Assembly: GCA_023846275.1 (NCBI GenBank)
Contig: JAIUJO010000071.1
Location: 1,771,400-1,835,399 of the forward strand
Reading direction: 5' to 3'
Source: Vanilla planifolia
Taxonomy: Eukaryota > Streptophyta > Magnoliopsida > Asparagales > Orchidaceae
Length of the DNA: 64,000 bases
Below the pieces are notes generated by a model, which had not been told where the DNA came from, searched no databases, and was given only the letters and a program-made list of their open reading frames with translations. Positions 39,918 to 53,300 of this stretch are shown here, piece after piece (within the stretch, counting starts at the first letter, position 1; each line of letters begins with the position of its first letter). A program made the position numbers and the translations under genes.

Positions 39918-40049
39918 GGGGCAAGGGTATCCCGGCAGTTGTGCAAAAGCCCCGGGTTTGAGTTGAGCCCGGTAAAAACTCAAGTAGGTTTGGGATTAGC
40001 CGTAGTAAAAATCCCAAGTAGGTTCGAGGTGAACCGTAGGAAAAACCTC
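39918..40049 (+). other. Consecutive hairpins in presumed R-U5 RNA
   Basis: Three adjacent units of 32-36 nt each form a perfect stem. TTGAGTT (39958-39964) pairs with AACTCAA (39977-39983). TTGGGATT (39990-39997) pairs with AATCCCAA (40010-40017). GAGGT (40026-40030) pairs with ACCTC (40045-40049). Loops are 12, 12 and 14 nt with a related AGCC-GTA-G-AAAA pattern, and AAGTAGGTT links the units. The stem sequences differ between units yet both arms change together, as expected of selected RNA structure. A looser upstream stem pairs GGGGC (39918-39922) with GCCCC (39949-39953). Confidence 0.7.
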
Positions 40050-40080
40050 ACTTGTAATCGGTGCATTTAGTGGATTTTTC

Positions 40081-40128
40081 CCAACACCGGTTGGGGGTGG
40101 ACGTAGACTCGGTTTTGAGTCGAACCAC
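40081..40128 (+). other. Conserved-looking GTGGACGTAG...CGAACCAC stem module
   Basis: CCAAC (40081-40085) can pair with GTTGG (40090-40094). Next to it, GTGG (40097-40100) can pair with CCAC (40125-40128), enclosing an inner stem GACTC (40106-40110) with GAGTC (40117-40121). A GTGGAxGTAG...CGAACCAC block near the LTR 3' end is, from memory, frequent in plant copia-type LTRs, and this supports the superfamily call. Confidence 0.6.
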
Positions 40129-40259
40129 TTAAAAATTTGTGTGTTCCACTTTCTTTACTCTTGTTTAAAGGTTTTTAAGTTTAATTTCGAAATTCGTAAA
40201 ATTTTTAAATACACAATTCACCCCCCTCTTGTGGGATTTCCTTAGCACGAAACACTTCA

Positions 40260-40264
40260 GTTAT
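40260..40264. repeat. Right target-site duplication (GTTAT)
   Basis: An exact match to 38315-38319, directly after the CA terminus of the LTR and followed at once by GTGTGTCC array sequence. Confidence 0.9.
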
Positions 40265-40534
40265 GTGTGTCCATGTGTGTGTGTGTTTATGGGTTTTGGC
40301 ATGCTTGCATGCATGTGTGTGTCTATGTGCATTATGCATGTGAATGTGTGTGCTTATGTGTGTGCATATGTGCATGTGTCTATATGTATGCATGTATCTG
40401 CATGTGCCTTTGTGTGTGTATATGATTGTATGTGTGTGCATGCATGTGCATGTTCATGTGTGTGTGTGAGGGTCATCATGAGTGTGTGTTTGCATATGTT
40501 TGTGTGCATGTGTGTGGGTGGGTGTGCATGCATG

Positions 40535-40815
40535 TGTGTATATGTGTTTGGTTGTACATGTGTGTGTACTTTTGTGTTCTTGTGTTCATGTGGGTGTGTT
40601 GGTGCTTGTTTATGTGCATGCATTTGAGTGTGCACGTGTTTGTGCGTGTGCATTGGTGTGCATAGGTATTGGTGTGTGTGGGTGTATGTGTTTAGTTGTA
40701 CATGTGTATATACTTCTGTGTTCCTGTGTTCTTGTGTGTGTGTGGGTGCTTTCTTGTCTGCATGAGTTTGAGCATGTGTGCATACGTGCATGTGTGTGTG
40801 CATGCATATGGATGT
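40535..40815. repeat. 144-bp tandem duplication
   Basis: TTGGTTGTACATGTG and TTAGTTGTACATGTG are offset by 144 bp (GTTGTACATG at 40551 and 40695). Both are followed by ATACTT-like, TGTGTTC(T/C)TGTGTTC and GGTGCTT words in the same order. Divergence is higher than in the 42-56 bp duplications, so this copy is probably older. Confidence 0.75.
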
Positions 40816-43800
40816 GATTGTCTTTTTATGTGTGCATGTATGTGTTTGTGTACACATGATGCAAACATGTGTGTGTACATGGGAATGTTTGTGCATGTAA
40901 GCATGCATGTATGATTGTGTGTGCAAGTGTGCATGCATGCAGCATGTGTGCATATTTGTGCATCAATGTGTGTAAGAGTGTGCTTATGTATGTGTGTGTG
41001 TGCATGTATGTGGGCATATGTTCCTATGTGCATGTATGCATGCATGTGTGTATTTGTGCATTTATGTATGTACACATTTGGTGCACTTGTGTAAGTGCAT
41101 GCATATGTATGTGCATATCTTTTTGTGTGCAAAAGTGTGTGCTTATAAGTACATGTATGTGTGAGTGCATGTGTGCGAGTGCAGGTGTACATACTTATTG
41201 TCTTTATGTGTGTGAGCATGTGTTTGCATACGTGAGTGTGCATGTTTGTGTGCATGTGCAAGCATGTACATCTGTCTTACCTATGTGCTTGTGTGTGTTA
41301 GTCTATGAGCCTTTGGGTATGTTTGTGTGTGTGTGTGTGTGTATTTGTGATTTGTGCATATGTGTGTGTGTGTGTGTGTACATGTGCATGTTCATGTTTT
41401 TGCATGGGTCTGTGTGTGGGTGTGTGTGCATGTGTGTGTGCATGTGTGTAGATGCATTCTTGTGTGCATGTAGTGTTTGGGTAAGCATGCATGTGCATGT
41501 GTTTGTGTGATTGTGTGTATGCTTGTGTATGTTTTTGTGTGATTATGTGCAAGCATGTGTGTGCATGTGTGCATATGCATGTATGCATGAATTTGTTTGT
41601 GTATGCATGCACATGTGGGTGTATGTTTGTGCATGGTCATGTGTGTGTGTTCGTGCATACATGCTTATGTGCATGTGTATGTGAATGTGTGCATGTGTGT
41701 TTGTTTATGTGGTCGCATTTGTGTGTATGTTCATGTGTGTGTATATATGCAAATGCATGTGTGTTCATGTAGACACATGTGTGTGTGTGTGTGCATGCAT
41801 GTGTGGCTTTGTGTGAGCATGTGTATGTGGGCCTGTGTGCATGTGTACATGTTTTTATATGTGCAAGCATGTTTGTTTCAGTGCATGTGGGTGTGTGTGT
41901 GCATATTTGTGTATGTGTGAGTTAGTTTACACATGTTTTTGCATGTGTATGCAAGTATGTGCATATGCACATGTTCGAGCACATGTGTATGCATGTGTGC
42001 ACGTGTGTGTGTGTGTGGATGTGTGTGCTTTCATGCTTATGTGTGTGCATGTGAATGTACATGTACACACGTGTGTTCTTGTGTGCGTGTAAGTGCATGA
42101 CTATTTGTAACTTGTGTATGTGCACAAGCGTACATGTGCATGTGTTTGTAGGTTTATCTAAGCATGTCCATGTGGGTGTGTGTGCATGTGCATGTGTGCA
42201 CACATGTATTTATGTGTGCATATGTGTGTGTGCAAGCATGCTTGTGCATGTGTTCAATGGCTTGTGTACATGTGTGTCTATGTGCATGTGTGAATTTATG
42301 TAGGTCTAGTTATGTTTGTGTTGGTGTGTATGCACGTGTGTGTGCGTGTCTTTGTGTATGTGCATGCGTGTGTGTATGTGCATGTGTGTATGTGCATGTA
42401 TATGTGCTTGTGCATTTATATGTGTTTGTGCATTTATATGTGTTTGTGTATGTTAGCATGTGTGTGCAAGCACTTGTGTGCATGTTTATATGTATGTGTG
42501 TTAGCATGTTTGTGTGTGTGAGTGGGTGTGTATGCATTCTTGTTGTTGTGTGTGCATATGTGTGTATGTGTGTATGTGTGCATGAACATGTGTGCACATA
42601 TGTTCTTGTGTGTGTATAGGAGCGTGCGTGTGTGCAAGTATTGCATGTGTGCAAGCATGCATGTGTGTGTGTGGGGGGTGTGTATGCATGCACATGTATA
42701 TGTGCATGTGCATGTGCAAGTGTGCATCCATGTACCAATGTGTGCATGCATGTGCATTGTCATTTGTGTGTGTGTGTGCATATATGTGTGTGCATGCATG
42801 CTTATGTGCACAAGTGTGTGTGTCTAAGTTCCTATGTGTGTGCAAGCAATGATGTGATTTCTTGTCTATGTGTGTGCATGTGTGGGTTTGTGTATTGGTG
42901 TGTCTATCTGGGTGTGCTTGTGTGTGTGCTTGGAAGTTCATTTTTATCCATGTTGTGTGTGTGTATGTGTGTGTTTGTGGATGCCTCTATGTACATGTGT
43001 AGAGGTGTGTGAGGTTGCATATATGTTTTGGGAGTGTGTGAATGGTTGTGCTCGTGCATGTGTGCATATGTGTATGTGTGTGTGTCTACTTGTGCATTCA
43101 TGTGCATGCATGTGCGTGCATGTGTATGTGTGCACATGTGTGTCTGTGAGTGTTTGTACGTCTTTGAGTGTTTGTGCATGTGTGTGCAAGTACATGGTGT
43201 GTTTATGTGTGTATATGTGTGTACATATGTGTATTGGGGTGTGTGTGTTTTTGTATGTGTGCGCATACATGTGTGTGGGTGCATGCACACACTTATGCAT
43301 GTGTGTGTATATTCAAGTATGTAGATGTGTGTGTGTACATGTGTGTGTGAGTGTGTGCACATGCATATATGAGTACATGTGAACACATGTAGGTGTGTGT
43401 GACGGAGTGCATGCTCGTGTGTTTCTATGTGTGTGTGTGTGTGCATGCGTGCATGCATGTGTGTTTGTGCATGCGTGTATGCATGTGTGTGCATATGTGT
43501 GTGTCTACATGTACATTTTAGTGTGCATGTTTTTGTGTGTCTTTACATGTGTGTATTTATATGGGTGCATGTGTTTGTATGTGTGTGCATGCATGGATTT
43601 GTTAATGTGTGTGTCTGCATGTGTTTGTGTGTGAATACATGTGCATTTTTATGTGCATGTGTATATGTGAGCATTTGTATGTGGCCATGAACACATGTGT
43701 GGTTGTTTGTGTGTGTTCATGCGTGTGTGCATTCGTAGGCATGTGATGTGTTCCTGTGTATAGGTAAGCACCCATCTTTGTACACATGTGTGTGTGGGTG

Positions 43801-44316
43801 TGCATTGGCATGTTTGTGCATGTATATATACATGACCATGTGTGTGCATGTTTGAGTGTCAGTGCATTTGTGTGTACATGGACATCTGTGTGTGTGTGCG
43901 TGCATATGTGCGTGTGGGTTTATGTGCTTGTCTATGTGTATGTGTTTGCTTGTGTAGGTGCATGTGTGTGCATGTGTTTATGGTAATGCCTAAGTGAGTG
44001 TGTCTATCTGTTTACTCGCATGTGAATGTGTGTGTATGGATGTACATTTGTTTGTGTGTCTACGTGTGCATGTGTGTATTTGTGTGTATGTCAGTGTGTG
44101 TCTGTTGATGTGCATATGAGTGTGAGTTTGTGGTTGCCCATATGTATGTATTTGTGTGATTTCATGCATATTTGCGTGAGTGAGCCTTTGGGGATCTATG
44201 TGTTCTTTTTGAGTGTGCTTACATGCTTGGGTGTGTATGTGGATGCGTGTGTGTGTGCATGTGTGTGTGCATGAGTGTGTGCAAATGTGTGTGTGAGGGT
44301 GGTGTATGCATGTGTC

Positions 44317-44318
<2 letters not shown>

Positions 44319-44346
<28 letters not shown>
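44319..44346. repeat. (TG)14 microsatellite
   Basis: A perfect 28-bp TG run, longer than most in the array, flanked by TGTGTCTT and CTTATTTTTGC. Confidence 0.95.
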
Positions 44347-44347
<1 letters not shown>

Positions 44348-47300
44348 TTATTTTTGCATGTGTCAGTGTGTTTGTGTGAATTTGTATACATGTGTATGTC
44401 TTATGTGCATGTGTGTGTGTGTGCATGTGCATGTGCATGTGCATGTGTATGCATGTGTGTTTGTGTGTGTGCATTTGTGTGTATGCTCGTATGTATTTTT
44501 GTGTGATTGCATGTGCATGTGTTAATAAGTGTGTGTATGTGTCTGCGTATGTGTGTGTTTGTATGCATGTGTGTATGTGTGCATGTGTTTTTTTTTATGT
44601 GTGCATGTGTCATTATGTGTGTCAATATGCATGTGTGTGTATGCATAGGTATGTGTGTGTGTTCTTATGTATAGGTGTGTGTGTTTTTTATTTCAGACGT
44701 GTGTGTGTGTGGGCACATGTTAGTGCATGTATGTGAATGTCCATTTTCCATGTGTATGGCTGTGTGCGCATGTCTATGTGCATGTGTGTGCATCTATATG
44801 TGTACGTGTGTGCTTGTGTCTAAGTAGTCATGTATGTGTGGATGCCAACATGTGTGTGTGTGTGTGAGCATGTACATGTGTGTGTGCCTTCATATGTGTG
44901 TATGTATGCATATGTGTGCATGGGTACATGTGCATGTATGTGTGAGAATGTGCATTTGTGTACTCGTATTTTTGCATGCATGTTTGTGTGTGTGCGCTTT
45001 TGGTTGTTTGTGTGTTTGTTTGTGCTCGTCTATGTGATTTTGTGTCTATATGTGTATATGAGCAAGTGCATATGTTTTTGTGTGCATCTGTGTGTGTGTG
45101 AGACTATGCATATGTGTGTTTGCATGCATGTTCATGTGTTTGCATGGGTTAGTCTGTCTATTTATGTGTGTGCATGTGGGTGTGTACACACATTTGCATG
45201 TTTTTTGTGTGCATGTGTATGTGTGTATCTTTGTGTGTGTGTAAGTATATGTGTGTGTTCTCATGTGTTTGAGTGTCTAGGCATGAGTCTATGTGGGTAT
45301 GTGTGCATTTATGTGCATGCATTTGTGTGTGTGTGTATTTGTGTGCATGCATGTGCATGTGTGTATGAATGTGTGTGTGCATGTGCTTATGTGTGTGTTT
45401 CCTTGTGTTAATGTGTGTGCTTCTCATTCTTTGAGTGTGTGTGTGTGTTTATGCATGTGTGTATGTATGTGTGTGTGTGTGTTGTTGTGCATGTTTGTTT
45501 TTGTGTGTCTAGATGTATGTTCTTGTGTGCATGCATGTGTGATTGTTCGTTTGTTTGTATGCATGTGTGTGTGTGTTTGTGCATGAGTGTATAGAGGTGT
45601 GTGTTGGCATGTGTTTGTGCATATGTATATTCGCCTGCATACATGTGTGTGCTTACATTTGTGTGCATATGCATGCATGCACTTGTGAGTGTATGTGAGT
45701 GCATAAACATATGTGTTTTCTTTCATTTGTGTTGGTGTGTGTGTGGGTTTTGTGTATATGTGTGTGCACATAAGCACAAATGTGAGTGTTGGCACATGTG
45801 TTTGTTAGTATGTATGTGGTGTGTGCATCTGCATGTGTGTGATTGTTCTTCTATGTTTGCATGTGTGTATGTATGTGTATGCTTATTTATGTGTGTTTGA
45901 ATGCATGTATACGTGTGTGTGCATGTACAAGTTTGTGTGCATGGGCACATGGGTCTATATATATGTGCATGCATATGTATGTGATTGTGTGGCTATGTGT
46001 GGGTGCTTGTGTGTAGGTGTGTTTGTGCATGTGAATGTTTGTATGTGTAAATGTGTGTGTGTGTGTTGTGCATGTGTGTGCTTGTATGGGCATGTTTATG
46101 CTTGCAAATGTGTGTGCATGCATCTATGTATGTGCTTGTGTTTCTGTGTGTTATGTAAGCATGTGTGTGCATATGTGTGGGTGTGTGCATTTATTCATCC
46201 TTGTGGATGCATATGTGCTCTTGTGCATGAGTGTATGTGTATGAGTGTGCATATGTGCATGTGTCCTTATGTGTGTTTCTTTATGACCATGTGTGTGTAT
46301 GTGTTTGTGCATGTTTGAGTGGATATGAGCCTGCAAGTGTGTATGTGTGTATGTGTTGTCATGCATGTGCATGTGCATGTGCATGTGTGTACGCATGTAT
46401 ATGTGTATGTGTGTTTGTGCATGTGTGATGGTTCGTATGTGTATGCTTGTGCATTTGCATGCTTATGTGCATGTGTCTGTGTATGTGTGTGCCTACGTAA
46501 CTGTGTATGTGGGCACACGTGCACACATTTATGTGTGCAGGTGCACATACATGTGTGTGCTTGTGTGTGCACGTTTGTGAGGGTGTTTGGGGTGTGCATG
46601 TGAGCATATGTCTATATAAGTGTGTGCATGTGTGTGGGTGAGTGTGTGTGTTTATTTGTATGTGAATGCATGTGATCGTAAGCATGTATATCTACATATG
46701 TGTACACATGTTCCTGTGCATATGTGTGTGTTGTGTGAGTGTTTGCATGTGTGTGTCTACCTGTGTATGCATCTATGTGTCCATGTGCGTGTGCATGCAT
46801 GTGCATGTGTGTATGCATGTGTGCATGTGTGTGTGTTAGTGCATGCACATGTGTGTACATGCATATGCCTATGTGTGCACGTGCATGTGTGTGTGTGTGT
46901 GTGCATATAGATGTGTGCTTATGTGGGTGCAGGTAAGTATCTTTTTGTGTGCATGTGCATGTGGATGTGTGTGCATTTAAATTTATGTGTGTGTCTATGT
47001 TTGCTCTGCGCATGCACATCTGTGTGTATATGTATGTGTGCATATGTGTTCATGTGCGTGTGAGAGCACGTGCATGTGCTTGTGTGTGTGAGTATGCATG
47101 TGTTTGTGTGTGTGTGTGTATGTGCATCCATGTGTGCCTCAATATGTGTGTGTGTGCATGTGTGTGTATTTGTATTTATTGCTATATGGTTGCATGCATG
47201 TTTGTTTATGTATGATTCAATGTGATTGTATGTGTGTGTATTTGTGCATGCATACATGTACGCATTGGTGTGTTTTATTTGTGCTTGTTTGTATGCATGT

Positions 47301-50300
47301 GTAAGGGTTTTTGTGTGTAGGTGTGCATGTGCTTGTGTGTGTGTGTGCATGCATGTGTGTGTAGAGGTGTGTGTGAGTTTGTGTGCATGTGTGTGTAAGT
47401 GTATGTGTGTTTATAAGCATATGTGTGTGCATGTCTGTGAATGTGCCTATACATGTGTGTGGGTGCATATGTATGTGTAGGTGTGTCTTTTCTTTGCTCG
47501 TGTATGAGTGTGCACATGTGCATGTGCATTTGTATATTTGTGTGTTTTTGCAAATGTGTGTGTGTGTGTGTTTGTACAATTGTGTGTGTGTATATGTGTA
47601 CATATGGGTGCATTTGTGTGTGTGCTTGTCAATTTGTTTCTCTGTGTGTGCATGGGTATACATGACTTGTGTTTGCATGCATATTCATATGTTTGTGTGT
47701 GTCTACATGTGGGTACATGTGCATTTATGTGTACATGTGTGTATGTGAGTCTATTCTTTGGGCTTGTGTGTACGTATTAGTGTGTACATGTGTGTATGCA
47801 TGCTAGTGTATGTGAGTGAGTGTGCATGTGTGTCTATGTGTATGTGTTTGTGCAGGTGTTCATGTTTGTCTATGTGCATTCATGAGTCTTCCTTCATGCA
47901 TGTTTTCTTGTGTTTGTGTGCATGTGTGTGCATGTTTGTGTACTTATGTGTGTCTATGTTTTTGTGTGTATGTGTGCATGTGAATGTGCTTGTGTGTGCA
48001 TGTGCATGTGTGTATATGTCTGTGTTTGCATTTTTGTGTGTGTGTACGTGTGCATGTGAATGCATGAGTGCATATGTGTATGTTTGTGCATGCATGTGTG
48101 TTTTTATGTGTATGCATGTGTGCATGTATGTGTGTGTGTGTATGTTTGTGTTCATGTGCATTTTTATGGGTTTGTTTATGTGTGCCGGTGTGCATGTAAG
48201 CATGCATATGTGTATGTTTATGTGATTTTGTGTGCTTGTGTAGTTGTGTGTGTGTGCATGGGTGTGTGTGTGTGTGTTTGTGGATGGGCATGAGTGTGCG
48301 AGTGTGTGTGCATGTGTGTGTGAATGTGTGTATGTGTACATGTGTGTGTGTGTGTGTGTCTGTGCATTTTTGTGCATGGATTTGTGCATTCGTGTGTGAG
48401 TCAGTGTATGTGTGCATGGATATGCATCTTTGTGTGTGTGTGTACATGCTTGTATTATTGTATGTGCATGTGCATGTGTATGTGTCCGTGTGTGTTTATA
48501 TCTATATGTGTATGTAAGCATGTACATATACGTGTGCGCAGGTATGTGTATACGAGAGCATTTATGTGTGTCTTGGTGTGTGGACTCATTTGTGCTTTTG
48601 TGTGTGCATATACTTGTATGTGTATAGGTTTGTGTGTATTTGTATGTGTCTATCCATTTGTGCATGTGTTTGCATGCACATGCTTATATGTGTGTGTAGG
48701 TGTGGTTGTTGTTGTGCACATCTGTGTGAGCATGCAAGTGTGTATGTGTTCATGTGTGCATGTGTGGGTCAATATGTGTATGTGTGGGTGTGTGAGTGAG
48801 TGAGTGTGTGTGTATGAGCATACATGTGTGTGCGTTTGTGCATGCGTGTGTGCATGTCTGTGCACGTGCATGCATATATGTGTGAGCAAGTGCATGTGTG
48901 AATTCTTGCATGTTTGTTTATGCATTTGTTTGCACGTTAATGTCTGTAGGTGCTAGCATGTGTGTGCATGTCTATGAGTGCATGCACATGTGCGTGCATG
49001 CATTCCTGTTTGTCTGTGTGTCTATGTTTGTGTGCGCATGTGTATGTGAGCATCTATGTTCACTTGTGTATGTGAATGCAAGTGTGAGTAGGTGTGTTTG
49101 TGTGTGTGTCCATATATGTGTATGTCTGAAAGCCTGTATATGTGAATGTGTATGAGCATGCATGTGTCTATAAGTGTGTGTGCACATACATAGGTGTCAT
49201 GCTTATGTGTGTTTGTATGTGAGTGTATATGTGTGTATTCATGTGTGTGTGTTTGTATGTGTGCATGTGTTTATGAGACTTGTGCATCTTTATGCATTGA
49301 TGCACATACATGTGTGTGTGCATGTGTGTGTGTTTGTGTGCACGCATCTACATGTGTATGAGAGTGACTGCTTGTGTGTGTGTTTGGCTCCATGTGTGTG
49401 TGTATGTGTGTGGGTGTGCATTTGTGTGATGGTGCATGTGTCTTTGCATGTGTGCTCGCATATGTGTGCATGTGAGTGCATGTGTGTATGTGTGTGCACA
49501 TGTGTTCATATGTCTCTATGTATGTGTATGCTTGTGAGTGTTCATGTGTCTGTGCTAACGCATTTGCACGTGTGTGTGTGCGTGTGTTTTTGTGCATATG
49601 TGTGTACACATGTTTGTTTATTTGAGTGTGGAGGTGGACGTGTGTTTATGCTTGTGTGTTGGTATATTTATTTGTGTGTGTGTATGTATGCATGTGCTTA
49701 TTTGTGAGTTTGTCTGCATGTGTGCTTGTGTTAGTGTATGGGTGTGTGTGTGGGTGCATGCATCTACGTGCTTGTATTTATGTGTTTATTATAAATGTGT
49801 GTGTGTGCATGGGCATGTGTGTGAATGTATTTGTGTGTAAATATGGGTTTGCATGTGTGTGTATTTATGTGTGTGCATGTGTATTTGTATGTGTGTTTGT
49901 GCACATGTACGTGTGTGCTTGTGCATGGGGGTATATGTGAGTGTGAATGTGTACTTTTGTGTGTGTATGTGCGTGTACATTTGTGTGAGCAAGTGTGTGC
50001 ATGTGTGTAAGCATGTGCATATGTACACATGCATGTGCATGTGCATGGGTATGTTCATGTGTGCATGGTGTGTATGTGTGTGTATGTGTGCACGTGCATG
50101 TGTGTGTATATGTGCATGCATGCATGTGTGTGTATTTGCATGCATGCATGTTCATGTTTATGTGCATTTGTGTTCGTGTGTGCATGTGCCCATGTTTGTG
50201 TGCATTCATGCACATGTGTGTGAACATGCATGTCTCAGCATGCATATGTGCATGTTTGAGCATGCATGTATGTATGTGTGTGTGCATGTGTGTAAGTGCA

Positions 50301-53300
50301 TGTGCATGTGTGTGTGCATGTTGTACACATGTGAGCATGTGTGTAAGCTTGTGAGTATGTATGTGTGTGTGCATGAGTTTGCATGAGTGTGCATAAGTAT
50401 ATTACATGTGTGTGCATACGTGCATGTGCATGTGCGAGTGTATACATGTTTATGAGGCTGTGTGTGCATGTGTGCCTATGCATGTACGAGTGCATGTCTT
50501 TGTTCATGCATGTCTTATTTCATGCATGTGTATGGATGTGTGTGTGCATCCGTAGGTGTGTGTGCATGTGAATGCTTGTGTGTGCATGTGTGTATGTATG
50601 CAAGTGAGTGTGTGCATCCATGTGTGCATGTTCTTTTGTGAGTGTGTAAGAGTGCATCAATCTGTGGTTGTCATGGGAGTGGTAAGCATGCATGCATGTG
50701 TGTGCATGTGTGCATGCAAGCATGTGAGCATATCTGTGTGTGTCTACATGCATGCATGTGAGATTGTATGCACATGTTAGAGCGTACATGTGTGTGCATC
50801 TACATATGTGTACGTTTGCATGCATGTGCATATATGTGTGTGTGACTGTGTATATTTGTTTGAGTGTGTGCATGTGTGCATGCATGTATGGTTTTATATG
50901 TGTGTGTGCAATATGTGCATGTGTGCTTGTATCTTTATGTGTGTCTATGTGTGTGCATTTATGTGTTAGCACATTTGTAGTTGTATGAGTGTATATACAT
51001 CTATGTGTGCTTGTGGGAGCTTGTGTTTATGCATATGTGAGCTTGTGTGTACATGTATGTATGGACACATTTGTGTATGTGTTTAGGTGTTTGTGTTTGT
51101 GTGCATGTATGTGTGTGTGTGTGTGCAAGTAGGTGGTTGTGTGTGTGCATGCATTTTTGTGCAAGTGGGCAAGTGCAAGTATGTATGGGTGAGCATTTCT
51201 TTGCATGTACATCATTTGTGCAAGTGTTGTGTTTGTGTGCGTGTGCATGGGCATGTGTATGTATTGTTGTGTGTGTGTGTGCATGTGTGTGGTTGTGTGT
51301 GTGTATGTGTTTGTGTGTACCCTTGTGTGTGTGTGTGTGTGCTTTATGTGCATGCATGAGTGCATGCGTGAGTGTGTGGCTATGTGTTTGTGGGTGTTTG
51401 TGTACTTATGGATGCGTGTATGCATGCATGTGTGCACATTTCTTTAAGTGTAAGACCCTGTACGTGTGCATCTTTGTATGTGTTGTGTGTCTGTGCTGGT
51501 ATGTGTGTGTGGATGTGTGCATGTATGTGCTGGCATGCATGTATGTTCTTGTGTGTGTATGTATATTTGTGCATGTGTGTGAATGTCTTTGTGTTGCTTT
51601 GCGTGTACATGTGTCTAAGTGTGTGTGTGTGTGTCTTTGTATGCTTATGCATGTGTGTGTGAGTGTGCATCTATGTGTGTGCATGCATGTGTGCGTGCGT
51701 GGAGGGGGTTTGCATATGCATGAGTGTGTGCATATGTGTGTATGTCTACAAATGTGTGTGCATGTTTATGTGCATGTGCAAGCATGCACATGTGTGTGTG
51801 GGTATAAATGTGTGTATGTATTTGTTTATGTGGGTGCATGTCAACTTTTGTGTATGTGCACATGTTTGTGTGTATGCGTGAATGCATGTGTGTGTGTGTG
51901 TTTGTGTGTACCCAAGGACACATTTGTGTGTCTAGGTGCATGTGTGTGATTATGCATATGTGTCTACATGTGTATTCACATTTGTGTGCACAATTGTGTT
52001 TGTGTGTGTCTATTCATGTTTTCTTACATGCGTGTGATTATACATATGTGTTTACATGTGTGTTCACACATGTGTGTGCATGTGTGTGTGCATATGTTTT
52101 TGCATGTGTGAATGTATGCCTATGTCTAAACTTGTGAGTGCATGTGTGAATGTAAGCATGTGTATGTGTGTGTGTGTGCATATGAGCATTTGCCCAAGTG
52201 AGTGCTTATCTGTTTTTTTATGTTTGTGTGTGTGTGTGCACTTATGCGAATATGTTGGTGCATGTGTGCATGCTTATGCATGTGTTTGTGTGTGTAGGCA
52301 TATATGCATGTGTGTGCATGTGCATGTGTGCCAATGTGTGTGTGTGTGAGTGTGTTTGTGCATGCATGCATATGTGTGCTAGTGTTTGTGTGCATCTCTG
52401 TATATGTGTGTGTGTGTGTGCATGTGGTTGCATGTATAGGTGCATTCATGTGTGTGCATGAGCGAGTTTGTGCGTGTGCCTGTGTGTGCTTGTATTGTGT
52501 TTATTTAGGTGTGTGCATGTGTGGGTGTGTTCATATGTGTGCATATGTGTGCATAGGTGTGTGCATATGTGTTTGTGTATGCTTATGTGTGTCTGTATAT
52601 GTGCATGTGTTCATTGGTGTGTATGGAGGTTTGTGTGCATTTGTGTGCATGTGTATATGCATATGTGTTCGTGTTTGTGTGCATGTGTTTATTGTCTATA
52701 TAGTAGTACATGCATGTGTATGTGCATGTGTGCATGCGTGCATGTGTGTGTGAGTTTCTTTTTGTGCATGTTTGTGTGCATGTGCATTCATGCATTTGAG
52801 TGTGTATGCATGCATGTATATGTATGCATGTATGTGTGTTGTTTTTCTATTAGTGTGTGTGCAAGCATATACACATGTCGGTGTACTCAACCAAGTGTGT
52901 GTGTGCATGTATATGGGTGTGTGTGTGTGTAGTTACATATGTGTGTGTGTGCATTTGCATATACTTGTTAGTAAATATATGTGCATATGCATGTGCATAT
53001 GCATCTACATATGCATGTGCATATGTATGCAAGTACATCGATTTGTTTGTGCTTGTGAACGTGTGTGCATGTGAGTTTGCCTGTATGTTTATGTGTGTGC
53101 ATGGGTGAGTATGTGTGTGTTTGGATGCATGTGTGTGTGCATGTGCATATGCATGTGCAATTACAAGTTAGTGCCTGTGAGCAAGTGTGCGTGCCTGTGA
53201 GTGTACATGTCTATGTGCACGTGCATGTGTTTACATGTGTGTGTGTGTGTGCATTTGAGGGCTTGCATATAAGTATGTGTGTGGATGTTTACATGTGTGT

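Larger units (their letters stand above)
38320..40259 (+). mobile_element. Solo LTR of a plant LTR retrotransposon, probably Ty1/copia type
   Basis: This 1940-bp unit begins TGTTAAACCC and ends CACTTCA, so it has TG...CA termini, and it is bounded by identical GTTAT repeats. Array sequence resumes at once on both sides, so there is no primer-binding site, polypurine tract, gag-pol or second LTR. That is the signature of a solo LTR left by recombination between the two LTRs of a full element. Inside, in order: AT-rich U3 with hairpins (38372-38439), GC-rich U3 with two repeat families (38956-39629), TATA box (39661), and presumed R-U5 with tandem hairpins and the GTGGACGTAG...CGAACCAC module. 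The C-rich ATTCACCCCCCTCTTGTG lies close to the end (40217-40234). The last two features resemble plant copia LTR ends as I remember them. The superfamily is uncertain because no coding region remains. Composition differs totally from the flanks. Confidence 0.92.

Noticed and set aside
39756..40070. 104-codon open frame inside the LTR
   Set aside because: It lies in the presumed R-U5 region across the tandem hairpins, has no recognisable domain, and the LTR structure explains the sequence better.
40217..40234. C-rich tract near the LTR 3' end as a polypurine tract of a minus-strand element
   Set aside because: TATA box position, the GTGGACGTAG...CGAACCAC module and CA terminus all fit plus-strand orientation, where this tract lies inside the LTR end.
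38320..40259. Full-length retrotransposon or two-LTR element
   Set aside because: Only one LTR is present; simple-sequence array abuts both target duplications, with no primer-binding site, polypurine tract or gag-pol remnant.
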